This document shows, in pieces, positions 1-4,128 of a stretch of 6,724 nucleotides of DNA; the first letter of the stretch is position 1, and each line of letters opens with the position of its first letter. The translations under genes were made by a program, and so were the position numbers. This stretch comes from an uncultured Sphingobacteriales bacterium (GTDB taxonomy: Bacteria; Bacteroidota; Bacteroidia; Chitinophagales; Chitinophagaceae), in the NCBI GenBank assembly GCA_946479435.1, contig CAMLFX010000126.1, positions 1 through 6,724 on the forward strand. The letters are read 5' to 3'. Below the pieces are notes generated by a model. The model made no database searches, was not told the origin of the DNA, and worked only from the letters and a program-made list of their open reading frames with translations.

Positions 1-1
1 G

Positions 2-292
2 GCCATGCAATTGCAGATACCCGTCATCGCCCTCTCGCAACTGAACCGCGAGAGCGAGCACCGCAACAACAAGCGCCCCACACTCGCCGACCTGCGCGAA
101 AGCGGCGCCATAGAGCAAGACGCCGATATAGTATTGCTGCTGCACCGCGACCACCGCAGCGGCATACTCACCGATAGCACCGGTCATTGTACAAGCAAAC
201 AGGCAGATCTCTTCGTAGCCAAATGGCGCAACGGCATCACCCACGATGTAAAACTTCACTTCAACCCCGCGCTGATGTTGTTTAGCGGGTAA
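2..292 (+). CDS. dnaB: Replicative DNA helicase DnaB, C-terminal end (5' partial)
   Basis: This is the last ~96 codons of a DnaB-family replicative helicase, the hexameric ATPase that unwinds DNA at the fork. The reading frame is open to the window edge, so the ATG at position 5 is an internal methionine (the family has a hydrophobic stretch ending in [10 protein letters not shown] here) and not the start. Visible family signatures are [11 protein letters not shown] (strand and helicase motif region following Walker B), [20 protein letters not shown], and a late KWRNG that corresponds to the KxRNG segment carrying the arginine finger. The extreme C-terminus ([16 protein letters not shown]) matches the usual end of the RecA-like domain. 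The coding sequence is clearly GC-richer than the adjacent TIR gene. Whether this is the main chromosomal dnaB or a second, element-borne copy cannot be decided from the tail alone. Confidence 0.93.
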   Translation, partial: AMQLQIPVIALSQLNRESEHRNNKRPTLADLRESGAIEQDADIVLLLHRDHRSGILTDSTGHCTSKQADLFVAKWRNGITHDVKLHFNPALMLFSG

Positions 293-344
293 GCTTTGCA
301 GCGGGCTTGGGTGCTGCTATTGAAAGACTGTTGCGTCGCACTCT

Positions 345-1400
345 TCAGGGTTCGGGGTGCTTTTCCAAATTTTTACATATGGCAATAAAATTGTCCAACC
401 ATTTGCATATCCATTTAGCTCTGTCTAAATAAGTTGTGAGTATTAATTTTAAAGTTTTTTCGTTTTTATCTAAAAGAGCTTCTTCTTTATTCGATACATC
501 TTTTATTACTTGTGTAAGTCTTGATGTTTCAATTTCTTTTCCTAATAAATCAAGTGATGAACTATCAAATTTTAAAGAATGGATGAGCCAGTCATGCAAG
601 AGTTCTTTTATTTCTTCGGGAATAGTAATTGCACTATACGATAAGATGAATTTTGTATCATTAGTTACTTGTTTTATATCATCGATAAACTTCTCATAAA
701 CTTTTTGACTATTAGTGTGAGGAACATATCTATCATACAGATGGTGTAAATTTCCGATTGAAATTGAATTAAAGCTATGTTCAAATTGTCCGATTGTAGT
801 ATTATGTAAAACTTCTGTGGCTTGAGCATCATCGTAGCCAGAACGAAGAATAGATAGTATTACATTTCGCATTGAATGTGCGATCATGTTAACAATAAAT
901 GCAACGTTCTTTAATAATTGACTTTGAATGATCTCATTTTCATATTCGCCTATTGATTTCAAAAATTCTGTTTCATCTATTTTCGGAGTAGCACTACCTA
1001 TAATTTTCGCAATCTCATTGAATAGTTTGCGTGCATCATCTACGTTGCTAAGCATGGCACCTTGAAACTTGTTTATCGGTACTGGCAATTTACCTGGCTC
1101 CATACCGGAATGGCAAATTGGTATTACAGGAATATTTTTTATCCATCCAGCACCTGCTTCAAAATTTATCCAGGGGCGAATAATAGATATAGGGCTACAT
1201 AGCAGTATCATTAACTGGCATTCTTTTACAGACTTTTTTATTGTATCAAACCAATCTACGCCCAGCGTCAATCCTTCATCGTGAGATGATACAAATATGT
1301 TCGCACTCTTCAGAAACTTCTCATCCAAAAAGTCTTTCAATGCAATTGCAATCTTTTTCTCTTCGCCAATATGCGAAATGAATATTGTGGGTTTACTCAT
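345..1400 (-). CDS. Stand-alone TIR-domain protein, candidate NADase / defence effector
   Basis: A 351-aa protein with an N-terminal TIR domain (about residues 4-135) and a C-terminal region (about 140-351) that I do not recognise. TIR features seen: the first strand TIFISHIGEE (5-14), a BB-loop-like SSHDEGLTLGVDW (38-50), the CQLMILLCSP strand (61-70), and PWINFEAGAGW (76-86). Glu81 there is in the place of the catalytic glutamate of NAD-cleaving TIR domains. The C-terminal half is mainly predicted helical, with hydrophobic stretches at 165-186 and 328-343 that contain charged or His residues, so they are unlikely to be membrane spans. Bacterial TIR proteins of this kind often hydrolyse or cyclise NAD in antiphage defence; that role is inferred. 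No partner (ThsA, SIR2, Argonaute) is adjacent. The gene is strikingly AT-rich compared with dnaB, with which it converges 52 bp away, which suggests horizontal acquisition. Confidence 0.85.
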   Translation of the reverse strand: MSKPTIFISHIGEEKKIAIALKDFLDEKFLKSANIFVSSHDEGLTLGVDWFDTIKKSVKECQLMILLCSPISIIRPWINFEAGAGWIKNIPVIPICHSGMEPGKLPVPINKFQGAMLSNVDDARKLFNEIAKIIGSATPKIDETEFLKSIGEYENEIIQSQLLKNVAFIVNMIAHSMRNVILSILRSGYDDAQATEVLHNTTIGQFEHSFNSISIGNLHHLYDRYVPHTNSQKVYEKFIDDIKQVTNDTKFILSYSAITIPEEIKELLHDWLIHSLKFDSSSLDLLGKEIETSRLTQVIKDVSNKEEALLDKNEKTLKLILTTYLDRAKWICKWLDNFIAICKNLEKHPEP

Positions 1401-1417
1401 CGTTATGGTATAATGTA

Positions 1418-1448
1418 TAAATCTATTCTGTTATACTGAATAATACAA
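1418..1448 (-). promoter_or_regulatory. Candidate Bacteroidota promoter of the TIR gene
   Basis: On the minus strand, TTG (1446-1448) is followed after 20 nt by TAGATTTA (1418-1425), close to the Bacteroidota TTG-N17-23-TAnnTTTG consensus (last base A instead of G). Transcription would begin about 10 nt before the ATG at 1400, giving a very short leader. Confidence 0.5.
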
Positions 1449-1460
1449 CCGTTAAAACAC
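1448..1460. repeat. 13-bp direct repeat, left copy
   Basis: ACCGTTAAAACAC, found again exactly at 2241-2253. The two copies bracket the palindrome/GIY-YIG cassette. This copy touches the -33 box of the TIR promoter. A chance exact 13-mer pair somewhere in a window of this length is not rare (roughly 0.3 expected), so its meaning is open. Confidence 0.45.
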
Positions 1461-1475
1461 CTACATTCTACCACC

Positions 1476-1576
1476 CGTCATTGCGAGGAGCGCAGCGACG
1501 TGGCAATCTCGAGGTAACACGTGGTACGTAACATTCCTCATTTCGCGAGATTGCCACGCTACCGCTCGCAATGACG
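1476..1576. repeat. Palindromic repeat unit U1 (REP/REPIN-like)
   Basis: A 101-bp imperfect inverted repeat. The left arm starts CGTCATTGCGAG, continues GAGCGCAGCGACG and ends TGGCAATCTCG. The right arm, read in reverse complement, is CGTCATTGCGAG, a shorter CGGTAGCG spacer, then TGGCAATCTCGCG. The central loop contains AACACGTGGTACGTAAC. The unit is a near copy of U2 51 bp further on. As RNA it would form one long hairpin. Repeats with CGTCATTGCGAGGAGC arms recur in many bacterial genomes, including Bacteroidota; that statement is from general knowledge, not from this window. Confidence 0.9.
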
Positions 1577-1627
1577 AGGGTAGGTATAATGAATAAGAGA
1601 TTATATAACGCAACACCACACGCGTCC

Positions 1628-1727
1628 CGTCATTGCGAGGAGCGTAGCGACGTGGCAATCTCGAGACAACACGTGGTACGTAACCCTGTCATTTCGCGAG
1701 ATTGCCACGCTATCGCTCGCAATGACG
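1628..1727. repeat. Palindromic repeat unit U2 (REP/REPIN-like)
   Basis: A 100-bp second copy of U1 in the same orientation, with the same left arm (one C-to-T change giving GAGCGTAGCG), the same loop core ACACGTGGTACGTAAC, and a right arm differing at one base (TATCG for TACCG). Similarity continues past the right arm (ACGAGRGTRGGTA in both), so the duplicated unit is slightly longer than the palindrome. It ends about 50 bp before the GIY-YIG start codon. Confidence 0.9.
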
Positions 1728-1778
1728 AGAGTGGGTAAATGATGAAAGAAGTTATTATTTTAGCCTAAACAAAAAAGC

Positions 1779-2075
1779 ATGTACAAAGGCGGTACTGTTT
1801 ACATCCTTACCAATCCCGATAAAACATCACTGTACGTAGGCGTTACTTCCGACCTTGTGAAGCGCATGTGGGAGCATAAGAACAAACAGTATCCTGATAG
1901 CTTCACATCTCAATATAACTGTACACTGCTTATGTATTATAACAGGTACGATGGTATTGAAGAAGCCATCGAAGTAGAAAAGAAATTAAAGAAAGGCAAC
2001 AGAAAGCGGAAGGAAGCACTTATCAATGCAATGAATCCTGATTGGAAGGATTTGACTGATAGTTTAGAATATTAG
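1779..2075 (+). CDS. Small GIY-YIG family endonuclease (YhbQ/UPF0213-like)
   Basis: A 98-aa single-domain GIY-YIG nuclease. Visible signatures are the first half motif GTVYILTN (5-12), the YIG half as LYVGVTSDL (18-26), Arg29 and His33 in KRMWEHK (the conserved Arg of the catalytic helix), Glu67 in EVEKKLK (the metal-binding glutamate position), and the family C-terminus NPDWKDL (86-92). All expected catalytic positions are present, so it is probably active on DNA. The length is normal for the YhbQ/UPF0213 type. It has no DNA-binding extension, so specificity would have to come from structure or a partner. The commonly seen KKW in the helix after Glu67 is KKGNRKRKEA here. Repeat unit U2 ends ~50 bp upstream and truncated unit U3 begins just past the stop codon. 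No clear promoter or Shine-Dalgarno sequence was seen in the AT-rich leader. Role is unknown; association with the palindromes is the main clue. Confidence 0.9.
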   Translation: MYKGGTVYILTNPDKTSLYVGVTSDLVKRMWEHKNKQYPDSFTSQYNCTLLMYYNRYDGIEEAIEVEKKLKKGNRKRKEALINAMNPDWKDLTDSLEY

Positions 2076-2170
2076 CGAGATTTACCCACCGCCCGCGGCA
2101 ATCTCGCGGTAACATGTGGTACGCACGCCCGTATGGTCTCGAGATTGCCACGCTATCGCTCGCAATGACG
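2076..2170. repeat. Truncated palindromic repeat unit U3
   Basis: The inner left arm GGCAATCTCGCGG (2097-2109), loop core AACATGTGGTACG and a complete right arm (CGAGATTGCC ACGCTATCGC TCGCAATGACG in order, ending at 2170) match U1 and U2. The outer left half CGTCATTGCGAGGAGCG is missing. In its place, directly after the TAG stop, is CGAGATT (2076-2082), which can pair with AATCTCG (2100-2106), so the nuclease transcript ends in a hairpin made partly from repeat sequence. Confidence 0.8.
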
Positions 2171-2190
2171 GGATGAAGAATTATTGTCGC

Positions 2191-2213
2191 GCTCGGCGTA
2201 GTTTCCAGACTAC
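2191..2213. repeat. Short dispersed motif GCTCGGCGTAGTTTC with small hairpin
   Basis: GCTCGGCGTAGTTTC (2191-2205) recurs with one change (GCCCGGCGTAGTTTC) at 3061-3075. Both copies sit next to palindromic units: 20 bp after U3 and 10 bp before U4. Here GTAGT (2198-2202) can also pair with ACTAC (2209-2213). Confidence 0.45.
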
Positions 2214-2240
2214 ACTATTAACCAATCAATAACTATTGCC

Positions 2241-2253
2241 ACCGTTAAAACAC
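2241..2253. repeat. 13-bp direct repeat, right copy
   Basis: ACCGTTAAAACAC, identical to 1448-1460 and in the same orientation. It lies 2 bp before the -33 box of the promoter candidate for the DUF3606 gene, so a regulatory role is as possible as a boundary role. Confidence 0.45.
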
Positions 2254-2255
2254 TC

Positions 2256-2286
2256 TTGACTTGGGGCTTAGTGAGCCGTAGTTTTA
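2256..2286 (+). promoter_or_regulatory. Candidate Bacteroidota promoter of the DUF3606 gene
   Basis: TTG (2256-2258), 20-nt spacer, TAGTTTTA (2279-2286). It matches TTG-N17-23-TAnnTTTG except for the last base, as does the TIR promoter candidate. The start codon is about 25 nt downstream. Confidence 0.5.
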
Positions 2287-2310
2287 GTATTCACTTAAAA
2301 ATCACAAACA

Positions 2311-2490
2311 ATGTCAGACGATTTAACTAAAAGAAGACCTCAGGATGCTTTAAGAATAAATGTCAATGAGCCGTATGAATTAAATTGGTGGTCAAGTGAA
2401 TTAGGCGTGTCCAAAGACAAAATAATTGCAGCTGTTAAAGCTGTAGGAGTTATGGTAAAGGACGTAAAAAAGCATTTAGGCATTGCTTAA
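2311..2490 (+). CDS. DUF3606 family small protein
   Basis: A 59-aa protein starting MSDDLTKRRPQDALRINVNE. The pattern fits DUF3606: an N-terminal charged segment, R-I-N-V-N-E (15-20), a Tyr/Trp segment (YELNWW, 22-27), a helix with LGVSKDKI (31-38), and a C-terminal A-V-K-x-V-G-x-x-V-x-x-V-K-K-H-L pattern (41-56). Members are usually 55-65 aa, so it is full length. The fold is probably a small helical domain; the biochemical function of the family is not known to me. The gene has its own promoter candidate and an A-rich leader (CACAAACA before ATG). It converges with the cysteine-rich secreted protein gene and may share the hairpin at 2525-2544, although that hairpin has a U-tract only on the minus side. 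Confidence 0.85.
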   Translation: MSDDLTKRRPQDALRINVNEPYELNWWSSELGVSKDKIIAAVKAVGVMVKDVKKHLGIA

Positions 2491-2514
2491 GAAAAAGTTC
2501 GTACTATAAAAGCA

Positions 2515-2544
2515 CAAAAACAAAAGGCACCCTCTCAGGTGCCT
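2515..2544 (-). terminator. Rho-independent terminator of the cysteine-rich protein gene
   Basis: AGGCACC (2525-2531) pairs with GGTGCCT (2538-2544) around a 6-nt loop. Read on the minus strand it is followed by TTTTGTTTTTG, a good U-tract, 25 nt after the stop codon at 2569. On the plus strand the tail is not U-rich. Confidence 0.8.
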
Positions 2545-2568
2545 CTCGATCAATAGTTTAAAACAACG

Positions 2569-2934
2569 TTAGTTAATATCTAAGTCAGTACCGTTCCAGA
2601 GGACGTTACCCACGCATTGCGCGCAACCGGGTATAGAAAGAGCAGGTGGAAAGCAGGGTGGGTTGCCTACGGCTACGGAAGGGGTGGGGCCACAGGTGGT
2701 AAACCTTACTTCATAACCATCGATCATAGGCGGCATGCAACTGCAACTCGGTAATGGTACTATTGCACCGGCAGGCAGGGAGACGGTAGTGCAACTAGGT
2801 GTGCTGGCACAGGTTACAGGGTCGTAACAAAAAACGGATACATCAACAGGGCAATTTGTGTTGTTCCGGATGAACTGGGCTTTGGCACTCATGCAGCCCA
2901 ATACAAGAATCGCAAGGACGATCATTTGTTTCAT
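2569..2934 (-). CDS. Secreted cysteine-rich protein of unknown function
   Basis: A 121-aa protein with a clear Sec signal peptide (MKQMIVLAILVLGCMSAKAQ, 1-20), probably cleaved after AKAQ as in many Bacteroidota exported proteins. The VLGC at 11-14 could be read as a lipobox, but Leu at -2 and the good AKAQ site argue against a lipoprotein. The mature part (~101 aa) is rich in Pro and Cys, with ten cysteines (28, 36, 42, 48, 64, 66, 81, 94, 104, 107), including a CSC and a CAQC pair. The even number suggests up to five disulfides and a compact extracytoplasmic fold. I recognise no named domain. The 3' end is well defined by a terminator; no convincing -7/-33 promoter was found upstream, but an AT-rich leader and a palindrome at 2997-3020 are present. 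Confidence 0.8.
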   Translation of the reverse strand: MKQMIVLAILVLGCMSAKAQFIRNNTNCPVDVSVFCYDPVTCASTPSCTTVSLPAGAIVPLPSCSCMPPMIDGYEVRFTTCGPTPSVAVGNPPCFPPALSIPGCAQCVGNVLWNGTDLDIN

Positions 2935-2996
2935 GGTAATAAAAATTTAAAAAGTGATAAAATGTACTGTGAAGGTATAAGGTTGTTTTGTTATAT

Positions 2997-3020
2997 AGCC
3001 ACCGTTTTTTAACTGTGGCT
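2997..3020. repeat. Interrupted palindrome upstream of the secreted protein gene
   Basis: AGCCAC-C-GTT-TTTT-AAC-T-GTGGCT: a 24-bp inverted repeat with one mismatched pair in each arm, 63 bp upstream of the start at 2934. It could be an operator or a leader hairpin; nothing else supports either reading. Confidence 0.4.
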
Positions 3021-3060
3021 GATGGCATAAATTTTTTGCTAAAGCACAAATGAATAGCCC

Positions 3061-3075
3061 GCCCGGCGTAGTTTC
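3061..3075. repeat. Second copy of the GCYCGGCGTAGTTTC motif
   Basis: GCCCGGCGTAGTTTC, 14 of 15 bases as at 2191-2205, placed 10 bp before palindromic unit U4. The pairing ACTAC found beside the first copy is absent here. Confidence 0.45.
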
Positions 3076-3085
3076 TGTTTCATCC

Positions 3086-3172
3086 CGTCATTGCGAGGAA
3101 ATAATCTCAAGGAATAAGGATACTAAAAACGTGAGATTGCTTCTCCCGCCCGTTGGCGGGATCGCAATGACG
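3086..3172. repeat. Divergent palindromic repeat unit U4
   Basis: An 87-bp inverted repeat sharing the outer CGTCATTGCGA arms and an inner AATCTCA/TGAGATT pair with U1-U3, but with a different middle: the left arm is short (GGAAAT), and the right arm carries a nested hairpin, CCCGCC-CGTT-GGCGGG (3145-3160). The loop lacks the ACGTGGTACG core. It therefore looks like a separate subfamily of the same repeat class, with no nuclease gene beside it. Confidence 0.8.
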
Positions 3173-3200
3173 AGAGAAAATATAGTACGCGCTACCTCAC

Positions 3201-3261
3201 CCCTAAAAATTATAAGTCCCGTTCTTAGAAGACCGTTTGGCATCGCGGCAGGCTTCTGCTA
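3201..3261. repeat. 61-bp direct repeat, left copy
   Basis: It matches 3828-3888 at 58 of 61 positions, same orientation. The right copy is the 3' end of the intact 68-aa gene; the pair encloses the 117-aa gene and its control signals. Weaker similarity (CTACCT) continues past the stop codon. Confidence 0.9.
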
Positions 3262-3262
3262 T
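3203..3262 (-). pseudogene. Remnant of a paralogue of the 68-aa protein (C-terminal end only)
   Basis: In minus frame, ending with TAG at 3203-3205, this encodes AEACRDAKRSSKNGTYNF, the same last 18 residues as the intact 68-aa protein (3830-4036). The frame continues upstream as unrelated residues and meets a stop at 3287-3289 with no ATG, so no gene is left. The three nucleotide differences from the intact copy inside the 61-bp match are all third-position synonymous changes. This implies the ancestor was a functional coding paralogue that diverged under selection and was truncated later, and not a fresh copying accident. The break lies next to the terminator of the 117-aa gene and 31 bp from repeat U4. 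Confidence 0.8.
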
Positions 3263-3290
3263 AATGATAGACCTCAAAGCATGCAGTTAT

Positions 3291-3328
3291 TTTAAATAAA
3301 AATGAGGGTCACCTAAGTAGCCCTCATT
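3291..3328 (-). terminator. Rho-independent terminator of the 117-aa gene
   Basis: AATGAGGG (3301-3308) pairs with CCCTCATT (3321-3328). On the minus strand it is followed by TTTATTTAAA. It lies 20 nt past the stop codon at 3349. Confidence 0.8.
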
Positions 3329-3348
3329 AATTGTAATCAGGGTTTTAC

Positions 3349-3702
3349 CTAATCGTTAATTGTAAGTACTACACCCGGGGCATTATTTGCAATACCTGAA
3401 CCGTAAATTTCTTCGCCAACATCCGGGAGTATTTTCCAGATACAAAATTCTATACCTCCCGGCATTTGCACTATTTGCTGCGCTGAGCCGCCAGATGGAA
3501 TATGACCAAAGTACGCAGTCTCGACATCTCCTGACTCGTTATCTTTAACAGCTACCTCGGCTTTCTGAAATCCTACAGACGATTTGTTTTTAATCGTAAT
3601 AGAAATGTTATAGCTCCTAAGAGCATCAGAATTCCGTGGTTTACTTAAACTTTGGGAAAGTTCAACTTGTGCTACCTTGTCTTCAAATTGTGTGTTGTCC
3701 AT
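3349..3702 (-). CDS. Hypothetical protein, 117 aa
   Basis: I do not recognise this protein. It has no signal peptide or membrane segment, so it is probably cytoplasmic. The N-terminal ~25 residues are polar. From residue 30 on (SYNISITIKNKSS, then KAEVAVKDNESGD) it alternates hydrophobic residues as in beta strands, followed by a Gly/Ser-rich turn (SGGSAQQ, 70-76), FCIWKILPD (86-94) and a last strand VVLTIND (111-117). A small beta-sandwich-like domain is a reasonable guess. The gene is a self-contained unit: own terminator downstream, and a 10-bp perfect inverted repeat starting 16 bp upstream of the ATG. It is enclosed by the 61-bp direct repeats, which may mean that it was inserted into, or duplicated along with, the neighbouring 68-aa gene. 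Confidence 0.7.
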   Translation of the reverse strand: MDNTQFEDKVAQVELSQSLSKPRNSDALRSYNISITIKNKSSVGFQKAEVAVKDNESGDVETAYFGHIPSGGSAQQIVQMPGGIEFCIWKILPDVGEEIYGSGIANNAPGVVLTIND

Positions 3703-3717
3703 AGTGTTAATTTATTT

Positions 3718-3751
3718 AATGTTCAAAAAATAATAATATTATTTGAACATT
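3718..3751. promoter_or_regulatory. Inverted repeat upstream of the 117-aa gene (operator or leader hairpin)
   Basis: AATGTTCAAA (3718-3727) and TTTGAACATT (3742-3751) are perfect 10-bp inverted arms around a 14-nt AT-only spacer. The inner edge is 16 bp from the ATG at 3702. The symmetry and position fit a repressor operator or a 5' UTR stem-loop. Confidence 0.6.
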
Positions 3752-3827
3752 CATAAATATTCGAATTATTTCTTTTTTAAATGTAAGTTATCCTATAAGA
3801 CCTTGATGAGCTCTTCCTACCTACCTG

Positions 3828-3888
3828 CCCTAAAAATTATAAGTCCCGTTCTTTGAGGACCGCTTGGCATCGCGGCAGGCTTCTGCTA
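3828..3888. repeat. 61-bp direct repeat, right copy
   Basis: The 3' end of the 68-aa gene plus two bases beyond its stop codon; 58 of 61 positions are as in 3201-3261. Confidence 0.9.
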
Positions 3889-4036
3889 CCAGGGCGGTGA
3901 AGTTGATGCCGGTTGCAATGAATGAATTGCCCGATTGGTTGTTGGTCACCATCATCTCGAAGATGCCATCGTCGTTAATGTACATCTCGCAGCGGTTTAC
4001 CTGCAGCAGCTCTTTTAGTTTGGTACTGTTCCTCAT
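3830..4036 (-). CDS. Small hypothetical protein, 68 aa
   Basis: An unrecognised 68-aa protein with no signal peptide. Visible segments: a basic/polar start (MRNSTKLKELLQVNRCEMYI), an acidic turn and strand (NDDGIFEMMVTNNQSG, 22-37), then SFIATGINFTALVAEACRDAKR (38-59), which looks like a strand followed by a helix, and a polar tail ending NGTYNF. That the gene is real is supported by the remnant paralogue at 3203-3262, where the shared 18 C-terminal residues are identical although three codons differ synonymously: both copies were under protein-level selection. It is transcribed divergently from the response regulator at 4129, with 92 bp between the starts. Function is unknown. Confidence 0.7.
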   Translation of the reverse strand: MRNSTKLKELLQVNRCEMYINDDGIFEMMVTNNQSGNSFIATGINFTALVAEACRDAKRSSKNGTYNF

Positions 4037-4128
4037 GGCTGGTGCAAGTTAGGGCTAAAATGGCGCACGGTATTATGTGCCTTTCGGTGTAATGTTGGCC
4101 GCAATGTGTACCTTGTAAAAAATGGTAC

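Larger units (their letters stand above)
1476..2170. mobile_element. Putative palindrome-flanked GIY-YIG cassette
   Basis: Two whole palindromic units (U1, U2), a GIY-YIG nuclease gene, and a third unit missing its outer left arm (U3) lie in a row without other genes. The layout is that expected for a repeat family mobilised by, or travelling with, its own nuclease, analogous in logic to REPINs with RAYT transposases. Mobility is inferred only: no transposase is present, and the only boundary signal is the 13-bp direct repeat at 1448-1460 and 2241-2253. Confidence 0.4.

Noticed and set aside
845..910. Transmembrane helix in the TIR protein (residues ~165-186)
   Set aside because: The hydrophobic stretch contains Asn, His, Ser and Arg and is followed by more charged residues; a soluble amphipathic helix is more likely.
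1461..1658. 65-aa minus-strand open frame across the palindromic repeats
   Set aside because: It consists of repeat arms translated in one frame; no protein-like pattern, and its limits follow U1 and part of U2.
1476..2170. CRISPR array interpretation of the repeats
   Set aside because: The units are ~100-bp hairpins, not 24-40-bp repeats with uniform unique spacers, there are only three, and no cas gene is present.
2569..2934. Lipoprotein reading of the cysteine-rich protein (VLGC)
   Set aside because: Leu at -2 of the supposed lipobox is atypical, and a good signal peptidase I site (AKAQ) follows six residues later.
3050..3295. 81-aa plus-strand open frame
   Set aside because: It runs through palindrome U4 and then antisense to the remnant paralogue; no start signal and no recognisable domain.
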